DNA of 64,000 nucleotides from Leptobrachium leishanense (Eukaryota > Chordata > Amphibia > Anura > Megophryidae): positions 160,785,049 through 160,849,048 of the forward strand of contig CM019067.1 in NCBI GenBank assembly GCA_009667805.1. Direction: 5' to 3'. Shown here piece by piece: positions 33,872-47,500 of the stretch (positions are counted from its first letter, which is position 1; each line of letters starts with the position of its first letter). The notes beneath the pieces were generated by a model that worked only from the letters and a program-made list of their open reading frames with translations, searched no databases and was not told the DNA's origin. A program made the position numbers and the translations under genes.

Positions 33872-36134
33872 TAGGGATGAGCCGCACACATACATGTTCG
33901 GTTCGCATTCGAACTCAAACAATTTCAAAAGTTTGAGTATGGACGCGAACACGATCCGAACTCAATGTAAGTCAATGGGACTCGAACATTCGATTTTTAG
34001 AGTGCCCTCCAAGAGGGCATATATGCAAGATATTTGCCATAAAAGGTGTATGGGGGTCCGAGTAGTGCCCTGGGGGACAGGAAATAAGGAAAAAAAGTAA
34101 AAAAAAAAAGTTTTTAAAGGAACAGTGATTTTTCCATGAAATAAAGGTTAAGAATAAAAACGAAAAATTCCTTCAAATATCATGCCTAGGAGGTCCCCAT
34201 AACCTGCCCGTGAAGTGGTGGATTTGTAGGATGTATAGAAACATTTAAAAAGAAAAAAATGACATTTCAAATGACGGTAAATGGTTTTCCTTTAATCTAT
34301 TCCTAAACAACTGCTTGTGGCGGCAGCCTGTATGAAAAGAGGAGACGTTTTAGGACACACAGAACAAGTTTAGTGATTTTTTGGCTAAATTATGGTGAAA
34401 CTTATGCAGGCTTTGGATGAAAGTAACAACAGGTGCATTAAAATTGGACTGTTGGTGCCAGCTAGTACCTTCACACCGTAACCCCTCTGAGGTATTGTGG
34501 AAGAGTGCAGGGGTGGACTCTGCATTCAAATATTAAAATGATTGGAATCTGGTACATGCGTCAGTGGCAGTGCACCCAACTATTACTGCTCTATAGTGTA
34601 TGGCAGGATGGAAGCGCACCAGTAGTAACAAGCAGCGGAATATACCAGACAGGGGCGCAGAGCGAGAGTAGTTGTTATAGCAAAACCGGGTCAACAATGT
34701 TTAGGCACTAGTACTGCGCTACTGTATATGGTGAGAATTGGCACACACCAGGAGCAACAGGAGGCAAACAGCACAGGCAGGGAGTACACAGAGAGAATAG
34801 TCAAATGGCAGGCAAAGCCGGCAACAGATCGGGTCCTCAGAACAAGCAGAGTCAGTAACAAGTATACAAACTGATTTGGTAAGCTAGCGCTGCGGGAATG
34901 AAACTCCACGGCAAGGCAAGGTGTACAGCGCACGCTCCTGATTTAAAGGTCCCGGCAGCTCTGCGTCATCACGCCGTGCCCTGCCCCCTGATCACTCACA
35001 ACTGTGCTGGGTGCCCCCGGAGCTCCTGGCATTCGGCCAGCTGGTGGCACCATGCGTCCAGGACCCCCCGATCGCCACCCGAGGCCCTGGATGGCACAAT
35101 ATTACAATCCAAATGCAAACGGGTTAAGTAACCAAATTTGTAAGAAGAATAATTAATGCAGCAAATGATTCCGCACACTGCCCGCAGCACCTCTACAGTA
35201 TAATAATGCAGCATATGAATCCTCACACTGCTGGGCAGCACCTTTACAGTATAATAATGCAGCATATGAATCCTCACACTCCCGGGCAGCACCTTTACAG
35301 TATAATAATGTAGCATATGAATCCTTACACTGCCGGGCAGCACCTTTACAGTATAATAATGCAGCATATGAATCCTCACACTGCCGGGCAGCACCTATAC
35401 AGTCTGATGCTAGCTTTAACGAGAAGATATGCTATTAGTGTAACGGGGAAGCCGGCTGTGCATTTTGCATCGCTAACTAAAGAGACTGGAGTATTGCTTG
35501 TTGTGTTAAGCTTGAGTAGCTACGAAATTGTGAGTTGCGGTCGCTGGGGACGGTTGGGTAAGCGAGCGAGTGGCGGATTGTTGTCCGCGTAGTCATTATC
35601 TGGGTCTAGGATAGACGGATAGTGGGTTGCTTAGCCCTGCGTTTTTCGCTGTGACGCGCATAGTGTTCAGGGGAACTGGTGGCAGCGTAACTAATAGAAT
35701 AAGAACGTGGGCACAGGGATTGTGGGAAATGTAGTCACTACCCAATTCAAGAGAAGATTGGTACTGCGTTGCAATCCTGGGACCACTTTATTGCGCTCTA
35801 CGTGCCTCTTGCGAGAGAAAGTGTGCGCCACCTCTCTGCCACATGCACACGGCCGGCCGGCCAGCCCGCACAGTCACAGCTCCCATAGGATTCAATGTTA
35901 AAAATATTCCCGTTTTAATTCAATATCTAATAAACCATTGCTTATAATATTATGCAGTAAAGAGTCTCTTTATTTTTAGATTTTTTAGGATTTTTTAAGC
36001 ATTTTTTAAAAACAGTTCAATTTTTTTTTTCGAACTTTTGGCGAACGTCCCAAAAAGTTCAATGTTCGAGAATTTTCGAACAGCCAATGTTCGAATCGAA
36101 CTCATGTTCAGATCGAACCGCCAGCCCATCCCTA
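33872..36134. mobile_element. hAT-type element, 2.26 kb, with 51-bp minisatellite
   Basis: The ends TAGGGATGAGCCGCACAC and the complement of GATCGAACCGCCAGCCCATC-CCTA are flanked by GTGGTGAT (33864-33871) and GTGGTGAA (36135-36142). TTCGAAC-rich words sit under both ends. The interior is GC-rich at 34890-35110 and carries the minisatellite. No transposase frame is seen. Confidence 0.8.
35150..35405. repeat. 51-bp minisatellite, about 5 units
   Basis: AATGCAGCATATGAATCC recurs at 35205, 35256, 35307 (as AATGTAGC) and 35358, spaced exactly 51 bp. Since 51 is a multiple of three it creates a repetitive open frame with no real product. Related units flank the DIRS element. Confidence 0.9.
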
Positions 36135-36142
36135 GTGGTGAA

Positions 36143-36465
36143 TGATACAGGATGACCAAAAAGACTCTTGTTCCCATTTTTTTAACAATTTTCTAGATGG
36201 AATAAATTTATCATGCAGACAATTAATAGATAAGAAGAAAACATTAACAGCGCTATTGTAAGTAGAGCAATTAACTGCAAGCACTCTCAATAAGACTCTA
36301 CCATTGGCACAATAAAAACAACTTTTTTCTGAAGCTAGTAATACTTTTTAGAATCCTATACAAGGTATAGAACATGAATATATAAAAGCACAGTACAACC
36401 AAGTGGTACCCATGCTACGGATGTCTTCCAGCAGTACCAAGTCTTGTGCAATTGTTGCAACATAC
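36143..36465. other. Non-coding DNA
   Basis: Nothing recognisable is seen. Confidence 0.5.
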
Positions 36466-37826
36466 AAGGCTCGAAATTTCAAGTCCCTACTAGCCAGGCC
36501 ATAAGAGTTACTTGCCACCAGTTGCCGCACCTAACCCCTACCCTGCCCTTAACTCTGCTCCAAAACACACCCACTTAAATATTCAACAAAATATTAAGTG
36601 TATCTGCTCAGCTTTTATAAAACTTAGTGCATTTTTTTTCTTCTGCACAATCACTACAGATACAGGCACACCCAGAAATCAAATCCCAGATACATGCATA
36701 CCCAGAAATCAGACCCCAGATACAGGCATACCCAGAAATCAGACCCCAGTTACAGGCATACCCGGAAAACAGACCTTAGATACAGGCATACCCAGAAATC
36801 TGACCTTAGGTACAGGCATACCCAGAAATCAGACTCCAGATACAGACATACCCATCAGACCCCAAGTATATGTATACCCAGATATCAAACCTAGGCTTGT
36901 GCACCGATTTTTTTTTCGGTTCGATTCGGTTCGATTTTTCGGATTTTTAAACTTTTCGATTCGGCTCGTTTCGACCGATTTCTGTTTCGATTCGGTTCGG
37001 CTCGATTCGTTTTTCGTGTACTTTTTTTTTTCGGAATATCGACCATTTTTCATATTTTTGGGTCACTTAGCTCGTTTTTTGTATCGACTTTTCGTGATTT
37101 CGGAAATTTTCGTTTTTCGGAATTGTACATGTTTTCGGAATTTCGACCATTTTTCGTATTTTCGTGTCACTTAGCTCGTTTTTTGTATCGACTTTTCGTA
37201 AGTTCGGAGATTTTCGTTTTTTCGGAAAGTCTGTTCTCCTCGTTTCAAAGCAATAAATTTCGATTTGACACATTTCAAGTCCATTCGAAAATTCCGAAAA
37301 TATTTCGTTTCGGCTTGGAAAACTTTTCGGATCTGCCATTTTCGGATCTAAAAGTTTTCGGAAATTCGGCCGCATCCGAAAACACGAATCGGGAAATTTT
37401 GTGAAAATTCCGAAATTCCGAAACCCGAAACGCACATCCCTAATCAAACCCCAGATACAGGCATATCCAGACAGCAGACCCAGATACAGGCATACCCAGA
37501 AATCAGACCCCAGGTACATGTATACCCAGAAATCAGACCCTAGATACAGGCATTCTCAGAAATCAGACCCCAGATACAGGCATACACAAAAATAAGACCA
37601 CAGTTACAGGCATACCCAGAAATCAGACCTTAGATACAGGCATACCCAGAAATCAGACCTTAGATACAGGCATACTCAGAAATCAGACCCCAGATACAGG
37701 CATACCAGACAGCAGACCCCAGATACAGGCATACTCAGAAATCAAACCCCAGATCCAGACATACTCAGAAATCAGACCTCAGATAAATGTATACCCAGAA
37801 AACAGACCCCCAGATGCAGGCATACC
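36466..37826. repeat. 29-bp minisatellite in a hAT-related element, split in two
   Basis: The unit CCAGATACAGGCATACCCAG plus AAATCAGAC repeats from about 36656 to 36891 and from 37443 to 37826, the gap being a later hAT insertion. The stretch 36466-36560 is the reverse of 40680-40790 in the compact hAT element at 40320-40794, which contains about one unit; the array seems to have expanded inside this copy. Its far end was not found. Confidence 0.8.
36892..37442. mobile_element. hAT-type non-autonomous element (551 bp) inside the 29-bp array
   Basis: The ends TAGGCTTGTGCACCGATT and the complement of CCGAAACGCACATCCCTA are flanked by a perfect 8-bp duplication ATCAAACC (36884-36891 and 37443-37450). 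The interior is dominated by TTTTCGG/CCGAAA words. Confidence 0.85.
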
Positions 37827-37830
37827 CAGA

Positions 37831-39224
37831 CATCTTTAGTGCTATAACCCAATTTTATTGTTTTAATAAAGTTCCATTATTATAACGGATGAGTCAGTGC
37901 ATATGTCCTTCTGCTGACTTTTGGGACTTTATATGGTGATTACACCAGCGCCTCAAATTGGCAGTGGCTGTTTTTTCCCCTTTCCCACCAAGGGAGCAAC
38001 ACGGAGGTTATGTGCCAAGCCTGGCAACTCCAAAAAGCGACCAGAGTGGGGTAGCAGAAAGCAACCATTATTGATGTGCCTGAATATTTTCACAATCTTG
38101 TGAGTGCAACCCTTGGGGGGCCAGTGTGATATGTCAATTTTGTGACGTTATTACGACATGTTATTCTTATCGTTTATCTAGATTTGCTCTTACCATATAT
38201 TTACCCGATCTTTCTTGAACGTTTAGAGGAGGAGACGTTCCTAGAGCAAAATAGGAAGGGTTTGTCAAATTTTTTCTGTTTTCCAGACATCAGACCCCAG
38301 TGTGAGCAGAGTGAGGGACCAGATGAGAACCACCAGCACAGGGCAGGCATGGGTGGCAGACGTCTGACACGCCCTCTCCAACGTCATCAGAGGGGGCCGC
38401 CATCTTGGATTCACCAGCATAGAGAGGGAAGTCCAAAGTATTTATTCATTTGTGCTCATACCTCAAACCCATGGTTAGGAGCTCAGCGAATAAATCAGAG
38501 TAGGCGGTCCAATTTAACCCCTTACCTGCAAGCCACTGGTATAGGGTATAGAGAGGGATTGGAATCTCACATACATATAAGGAGATGGTTAACCAAGAAA
38601 TCAGGTATTGGAGAGAAAGAATTTGAAATGTAAGTAGAAACAATACAAAACTCTTTATTAGTCACCATCATTTTGATTTTTTATCAAATTGTTTATTTTG
38701 AATTCTGTTCATTCGTTCATTCTTCAGTTCAGACATTTTATGGTACATTTAATTGATTTCTCCTTTACCCAGTTTTAAATGGCAGCAGCATGTTTAATAT
38801 ACGTGCAATTTAAATGCCATGACTAAATAGTCAAGTGAAATATCTGCATAAAAGCAATATCGCAAGAGATGACCTCTGTCAGAAAATAAACAATCAGAAA
38901 TTAGTGTGAAATACCTGTGCCTTTCTATACCACATCTGGATGTTCTGTGCCTGAATAATATAAAATTGCCATAGACTCCTGGGAAATAAGTCAACATGTA
39001 ATTTACACTATACAATCATAATAATGTGTTAATTACTGATAACAAGGTGATTTCAATCTGTTCTAAATATTAAAATTAAGCTGTTCAGCGCTATCACAAT
39101 AATTTCATTGTTTACAGGTACATGCATTAAAAATATCAAAGAATTTTATAACTATTTTTATATTTATCGGTATATTAAAGTCAATAACTAATTTTACTGA
39201 CAAGTACTTTTTTGAAAATATTAT
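37831..39224. other. Non-coding DNA
   Basis: No gene is recognised. The stretch 38290-38620 is less AT-rich but shows no motif. Confidence 0.45.
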
Positions 39225-39500
39225 TATTATTATTAATATTATCCTTTATTTATATAGTGCCACAAGTTGTGCAGCGCTTTACAAGATCGGAGGGGGTTGT
39301 TACATTAGAATACCGCACATGGATGATATGACCTGATTCAGGGGACCCTGTTCCCAAGGGAACTTGCAATCTTTGAGATGTACAAGTATTTTGTTAGGAA
39401 GGCGCATCCATATTATTAGGTGTCTTACCCAAGGACACTCGCTGGTGGCATCTTCTGAGTGGAATCGACTCATCTTTACATGATGGTAGATCAGCAACCT
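39225..39500 (-). repeat. tRNA-derived SINE with AATAAT tail
   Basis: Read on the minus strand it has a decayed B-box region near 39470, the stretch GTGTCCTTGGGTAAGACACC shared with the SINE at 58614, a 3' part with TTGTAAAGCGCTGCAC and CACTATATAAATAAAGG, and an ATT-rich tail at 39220-39245. The AAAGCGCTG/TATATAAATAAA ending is common in vertebrate SINEs. Confidence 0.75.
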
Positions 39501-39664
39501 GGTGGTTAGGTTGAACCCGCTTCTTGTAAAGTCGAGACTTGCTTCTCCACAGTTGTATTGGAGGGATGTGCTGAATGGTATTTTGACTTGCTTCTCCGAG
39601 ATCGAAGGATAGAGACGTTACCACTGGACTCCACAGCTGATATTGTATGGTAGGCAAGTATGTA

Positions 39665-39768
39665 CCATTAGGTGTCTTACTGGAGAGGTGCTCTGGCCGG
39701 GACACGAACCTGGGTCTCCATGGTTATTGAGCAGTGATGTTACTTCTACTCCATCAAACCATGCATCA
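39665..39768 (-). repeat. Second SINE, head only
   Basis: On the minus strand TGGAGTAGAAGTAACATCAC is followed by a B box GGTTCGTGTCC and CAGAGCACCTCTCCAGTAAG, matching the head of the SINE at 58614-58800. Confidence 0.75.
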
Positions 39769-40319
39769 TGTAAGTGAAACACGAGAACCATAAGTACCTA
39801 CTAAATGAATGAAAATACTAAAATCTTACATTCACACTTGTTGTTTGTTAAGAGAGCATAACCGATGAATGTCATTACCAGTGTCATGTCCTACCGTAGC
39901 TCTGTCTCATAGGGGACCTTTATCACACTTACACTCTGCAAAAATATGATCCACAGACCAAACGGGGAATGAGCCACGTACAGTGCCATAAAAGCACACA
40001 GCCTGCATTGTCTATAAGTACTCGCTAAACACGGGCATTTGGGTTCTCCACTTACAGTGTAATTGCAAAATTTGAATTCATTCTGCAGATAACGGAATGT
40101 GCTAAGTCTCGCAATACTGTATAGACAGGCTCCTGATTTATGGAGTATATTCCTGGTCACGTGGAACCCAGCTCTAACTGTAAATACTGAGCTTTTAGTC
40201 GTTTAATACTTAATTATCTGCTAAGTCAATAGAAGAACTCTGATCTTGTTCTTACTTTGTTCATTATTGTTCTATGATTGGGAGATGATCCCTTGATTGT
40301 TTGTTCCAGTCAATAAGGT

Positions 40320-40794
40320 CAGGGCTCAAAATTTCCACTCGCCTACTCGCATTTGGCGAGTGGAAATTGAGTGAGGGTGAGTGGAAATGCCCACACAGGC
40401 AGCACAATAAATTATTTTGTGCTGCGTATTCCAGCGGTGCCACCATGCGGCTTCCCCTTCCCCAGGCTGCACGGTGGCAGGCATCACCTGCCTAACCTGA
40501 CCCAGCTTGTCTCTGTCAGTGGCAGGGGGGTAGAGAGGAGCTTCCCTGCCTTCTCACTCTGCACACACTGGGCTCTAATGAATGGGTATACATGTATCTG
40601 GGGTCTGATGGGTATTAATGTTATTTTTGTAACTTTATTCTAAATAAAACCCTAACAGTGTAATTTCATAAGATAATTTAAGAGAGTGTGTTTAGGGGCG
40701 GAGTTAAGGCTGGGTAGGGGTCAGGTGGAGCAACTGGTGGCGAGTAACTCTTATGACCTGGTTAGTAGCTTGGGACTTGAAAATTTAAGCCCTG
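40320..40794. mobile_element. hAT-type element (475 bp)
   Basis: The ends CAGGGCTCAAAATTTCCAC and the complement of GACTTGAAAATTTAAGCCCTG's inner 20 bases are flanked by a perfect 8-bp duplication AATAAGGT (40312-40319 and 40795-40802). It contains a hairpin GTGGAAATTGAGTGAGG near 40370 and one unit of the 29-bp repeat in reverse near 40585-40612. Confidence 0.85.
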
Positions 40795-40802
40795 AATAAG
40801 GT

Positions 40803-42100
40803 TTTGCAATGGGTAACCCAAGCCCTACTCAGTATACTCAGCATACTGCTATGTGCATCTCTTTAACTGCTCTTGGTTCCTAAATTCTCCCAAGAACGCC
40901 AGTGTTTCTTGCTGCTGGGTATTAACCCACTGACATTTCTGATACCCAACTGATTTCTGTGCAGCGATCACTATTACCACAAGGCATACCCTTTTAAGGT
41001 TGCCAGCGACTGTCCAACCTTTGCAATGACTACACAAATTCACCACTGAAAAAGACTGTTGCTTATGTAAAATAGTCAAGAGCAGCTTTTTTTTTTACTG
41101 GCGTTTGAGTTGAAAATCAGAATTTATACTAACAATGGTACTACCATTGTTTGAATAGAAGTTCCTGCTTCAAACAAAGGTAATACTGGTGTTTAACTCC
41201 TTCACTACCTTCACTATGAAAACATTTATATCATAGTAATTATTTCAAACATGGAATGTGTAGTTATAAAATATATGTAGAGTAAACTAGAAATTTTGAA
41301 CAGTTTTCTGTTGATTAATTTTTGGCTTATATTATTTTTTATCATTATTTTTAGTTTTAAAAGTTCTTTTGTTCCTTAGTCTTATTTTTGCTTATTATTT
41401 CCCCTTATTTCTTATATCTCAGTTTTTTTTACACCATGTCATTTTTATAAGTGATAGCATATACTAGTCCCCATTTTTATTTTTATTTTATTTTTTCCTC
41501 ACATGTTTCCGTATTCCTTTTCTTTCTCTATCATTTTTTACTCTCATTCCATTCCATTTTGTCTTATTTTATATTCCTCCTCTTTCTCTTTTTTTATGAT
41601 CATATATAGTTGATTTGTGCCCTTTTTTTTTCTTTTTACATCAAATCGATGAGTTCCCCTACTTTAGCAATATAAGAAGCGCTTGTGAAACGCATATTGA
41701 CACTCATGGATTATTCATGATAGCGCCTGGTCGCGGCCATGATGCGCGGCAACCATCACATGACTGAATGATGACCATTGAAATGCAAGGTCGAACACAA
41801 ATGGCCGCGGGCACGATCGTACTACGATAAAGTCGGAACACAAGAAAATATGTGTAATCAGCGTAGAATCAAACTTTTTGATAACTATTTTGGGAGGAAT
41901 AAGAGGATGGACCTTTTTTAACTTTATTGTTTTTATAATGATTGGGTCACTGTGACTGGACTAACTGAGGAAGGCTTGACAGCCAAAATGCGTATCAGTA
42001 TCACTATGTTAATATATACTGTATAGCTTTTTTTGGTTTAACCCTTTTACTAGACACTTTTTACTAGACAGTCTTTACTAGACAGTCATTTTTATTTATG
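40803..42100. other. AT-rich non-coding DNA
   Basis: Poly-T rich from 41280 to 41640. No gene is seen. Confidence 0.5.
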
Positions 42101-43105
42101 TCGAAAGAAAGAATCAAGGATGGGATAAAACATAACGTTTAATAAACATATTAAAAACGTCAAAAATTATAAACACATGCACAAACTTGAAATCCACTAT
42201 AAAGCTCAAAAACAGAAACCTGGGATCAAAAAATAGCTACTTAATGCTTATTGAGTAAGTGGAAATCTGCAGTTATTGACCATATATAGTTGCATAGACC
42301 TGATGCTTTGGTAGGCACATTTTTGTACAAAAAAATTAAATAGGGATCTATACAGATACAAAGAAGCAGCAAAGAAAAAAATGCTGATGTCCACTTGCAA
42401 AAGCACACTGATGAAAACAATAAAATGCAACAGGATCCCTATAGTTAATCACAACTAAAGCAATACCCTCTACCACGGATCGGGAGATAACGGGATCCAA
42501 AGGATCCCCCTATCTCCCCTTGGCAGTTAGGGGGTTAACTGACCCACTGACATCCTCACACATATGGTGGGGATGTCAGTGGGTGGGGGGTGACCTGGAG
42601 GCTTGGCTGACATCCACGATGTCAGCCCCCTCCAGGTTTGAATCGCGACTTGGCACAAATTTGCGCTGAATCGCGATCTGGCAGTGAAATAATGCTGCAC
42701 ACCACTGAAAAAGGGAGACTCTTCCCTTTCCAGCGGTGCAACTTCCAGCACTCTATCTTCAATGGTTGGGGAGATAGAGGGCTCCGAAGGAGCCCCCCTA
42801 CCCTCCATTGATTTTAATGGGGGCACCTGCTGATGACGTCACCACACAGCATGGTGACATCATCGAGCTCTCCGGCCCCTCTAAAACATGGGGGCAGGCT
42901 TCCTCCCTGCTAGAACTGCGAGGGAACCAGCGAGGGAGGTAAGTTTTGGGCGGGAGGGAGGTTAGGAGCCGCTGACGTACTATGTACGTCCGCGGGTCTA
43001 TGGGAGACCCGTGGGCAGGATGTACATGGTACGTCAGCGGTCCCTAAGGGGTTAATATGTTTAATTAACGTTATGTTTTATCCGATACTTGATTCTTTCT
43101 TTCGA
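42101..43105. mobile_element. Element with ~51-bp TIRs and a hairpin-rich insert
   Basis: The left end (TCGAAAGAAAGAATCAAGGA from 42101) and right end (TTGATTCTTTCTTTCGA to 43105) are inverted copies over about 51 bp with a few mismatches. Inside, 42470-43055 is a train of hairpins (GGATGTCAGTGGG, GACATCCACGATGTC, GATGACGTCACC, GACGTACTATGTACGTC) closing with CCCTAAGGGGTTAA, like the piggyBac-like element at 11189. I think a TTAA element sits inside the TIR element, but its left end is unclear. Confidence 0.55.
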
Positions 43106-43331
43106 TATACATTTGGGTTATCCCCACGTAGCCTAAGGATTTATCTGTCTGTCCAAATTGGGTAGCAACTGCTGCACTTTATCCACACACAGATCCCCTT
43201 TTATTAATTTTTATTTATGTCCATTACTATTTCTGAAATCTTGGGATTTAATACCACCTCTAAACAAGGACCTGTTACCCTGGAGGGTAAGGCACTTCCC
43301 TAGTAATAGTGCCACCTGCATGGCAGATGAG

Positions 43332-43758
43332 TCTGAACTATTGAAAGTATACTCCTACAGCCAGCTTCTTTGGCAATGAATGTTGTGGCTTACCCTCCTT
43401 GTGAAGGGTGTCAATGATTGTCTTCTGGACCACTGTCAGATCAGCAGTATTCCCCATGATTGTGTAGCCAAGTGAACCAAACTGTGAGATCATTTTGAAG
43501 GCTCAAAGGAAACCTTTGCAGGTGTTTTGAGTTGATTAGCTGATTGGTATGTCAACATATTCTAATTTTTTGAGATAGTGAATTGGTGGGTTTTTGTTAA
43601 ATGTGAGCCATATCATCACAATTAAAAGAACCAAAGACTTAAACTTACTTCAGTCTGTGTGCATTGAATTTATTTAATACACAAGCTTCACAATTTGAGT
43701 TGAATTAATGAAATAAATGAACGTTTCAACAACTTTCTAATTTATTGAGATGCACCTG
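43332..43758 (-). pseudogene. Tc1/mariner-type fragment with transposase N-terminus
   Basis: The terminus on the minus strand is CAGGTGCATCTCAATAAATT at 43758, next to a TA repeat (Tc1 elements insert at TA). A Met near 43457 starts MGNTADLTVVQKTIIDTLHK, then EGKP, and after a shift IAKEAGC, the usual N-terminal helix-turn-helix of Tc1-like transposases that binds the TIR. Only ~40 residues remain; the catalytic DDE part and the other end are gone. Confidence 0.8.
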
Positions 43759-44655
43759 TATATATATATATATACAATTAAAATCAGTAAGGACTACTTA
43801 GTGCATAGAGCTCATAAAAATGAATTTCAGTTGTACTATTCTTCCATTTTCTGCAATATGTGTATGTAGTTTAACTTATTATTCAATATATGCAAGGTCA
43901 CTTACTAAATAATTGAATCTTGATCCTTTGGACATAAATTGTTATCATACCTACCTGTGTTAGATCTACAAAGTTACAGCAAATGTTTTTAATTTGATTC
44001 TATAGTTATCATACAAAATGCTCTTTTTTGGAGCAAAGAAAATGATTTTCTTATGGTTGGGTGCATCTATTTTCCCCTGACAGTTGTTATAATAAACTAA
44101 CGCAGTTCTAGCAGGCAGATCTTTATTTGTTCAAAAGTGCTGTAATTCATATTTGCAGTTATAGGCACTAACAAATGCCCAAAAGGCTCAAAGTACTTCC
44201 CATGGAGCAATCCAACATATTTTTCAAGAATCGCACCAGTGAGCCACAAAAATATCCTATTATCCAAATATAGTTCAATAAAAGTTCTGGCATTCACATA
44301 TAAATGAAGCATGTATTTTTGAATCAAAAACAGAAACTTTAGAATCCATTCACTAACCACTATTGATTTACTATGGCAAACAATGTTGAATTAACTGCAT
44401 TGAATTCACTCTCTAGAGAACTTTCACCATAGTTGGCCTCAGTTTTCTTCACCATTTCCACTGTAGTTCCTGCAGACGTTTGTAACAGCAGCTGGGGTTT
44501 ACTGGTCTCCATCTTGATGACCAGACCCAAACCTGAGACAGTGTTCGTCCCTCCTCTCCAGTCAAGCAGATCTGCAGCAGCTTTCCGACCTTCACAACCC
44601 TCAGCCAGAACTTGAGGGAGTGCTGTATCTCTCCCAAAACACCAGACAAGACATA
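43759..44655. other. AT-rich non-coding DNA
   Basis: It begins with a short TA microsatellite (43758-43775). No gene is recognised. Confidence 0.5.
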
Positions 44656-44837
44656 CAGGTCTATTAACTAAAGGATGAAGTCAGGACAATTTGCAGGAGA
44701 AGAGAACAATCTGGACCAAATAGCCGATTTGGAAAGTGAGATAAATGGGAGAAGTTTTCTGGTTTGGCGATTTTGACCTAGATTTTTCACATCTCCTGCC
44801 AATTTACCTTATGTTTAACCTTTAGCGAATAGATCTG
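44656..44837. mobile_element. MITE (182 bp), intact relative of the 1832-3253 element
   Basis: The ends CAGGTCTATTAACTAAAGG and the complement of CCTTTAGCGAATAGATCTG match. The interior GACCAAATAGCCGATTTGG is shared with 2838-2858. Confidence 0.75.
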
Positions 44838-45102
44838 TTCAGGGGTCAAGTCCTGGGAAAAAAAGTGAGTGAACTCACGCACGAATTCCACAACCCCTAT
44901 TAGCCGAAGAAAAAATATGTATCATGAGTATAGCAGTACGTGGTGATACCATTTTTCTTGGGTTAACATTACATTTAAGAGACAAGCTTTCAAGAGTGTA
45001 ACGCTCTTCTTCAGGTCTGGAAACTATACCGATCAGTGAAAGGTATCACTACGTACAGGTATACTCATGATTTTGGCAACTGAACTAACACGTTATAACC
45101 AA
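44838..45102. other. Spacer
   Basis: Contains AACGCTCTTCTTCAGGTCTGG, a frog-repeat-like motif of unknown class. No gene. Confidence 0.4.
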
Positions 45103-45105
45103 TTA

Positions 45106-45363
45106 GGCCCCCGGCACACGAGCGTTAACAGAGAGAGGAAGGAACGTCCGTGAAAGTGGGCGTTCCTTCCACTCTCTGTGCTCAGCGTACAAAGCGCGAT
45201 CCTCCTATGGAGAATCGCGCTTTGTATCCTGTCAGCATCCGTTTAGCTTTTTGATGGGGAGGGCTTTTTCACGTCCGGTGGATGGCTTTCCCCGTCAAAA
45301 ACGCACGGACGCAGGGAATTGCGGGCGCACATGAGCCGTAAATACACTCGTGTGCCGGGGGCC
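45106..45363. mobile_element. Harbinger-like MITE (258 bp), second family
   Basis: The ends GGCCCCCGGCACACGAGCG and the complement of CACTCGTGTGCCGGGGGCC are flanked by TTA on both sides. An internal hairpin GGAACGTCCGTG / GGGCGTTCC and AAAGCGCGAT / ATCGCGCTTT are present. Confidence 0.8.
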
Positions 45364-45421
45364 TTAGTGGTTAACCTCAAACTTACCAAACAACAGCCAA
45401 GTGCTGGAGACGTACTTAGAG

Positions 45422-45557
45422 CAGTGATCAGCAGTCTTGATCCTCCAGATGTTTTGGAACTACATTTCCTAAGAGCCTCAGTCACCCTAACGAGTGGCTG
45501 AGCATCATGGGAGATATAGTTCTAACATATCTGGAGGGACAAGTTTGTTGACTCCTG
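45422..45557. mobile_element. hAT MITE (136 bp)
   Basis: The hairpin CCTCCAGATGTTTTGGAACT / AGTTCTAACATATCTGGAGG lies between CAGTGATCAGCAG and its partner. Flanks ACTTAGAG (45414-45421) and AGTTAGAG (45558-45565) are an 8-bp duplication with one mismatch. Confidence 0.75.
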
Positions 45558-45565
45558 AGTTAGAG

Positions 45566-47500
<1,935 letters not shown>

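Noticed and set aside
34996..35394. 132-codon frame with 17-residue repeats
   Set aside because: A by-product of the 51-bp minisatellite (51 is 17 codons).
36512..37595. Open frames with HTQKSDPRYR-like repeats
   Set aside because: Translations of the 29-bp minisatellite and the TTCGG-rich hAT insert.
44838..45102. Possible non-coding RNA with CTTCTTCAGG motif
   Set aside because: Only one short inverted pair; more like a fragment of an interspersed repeat.
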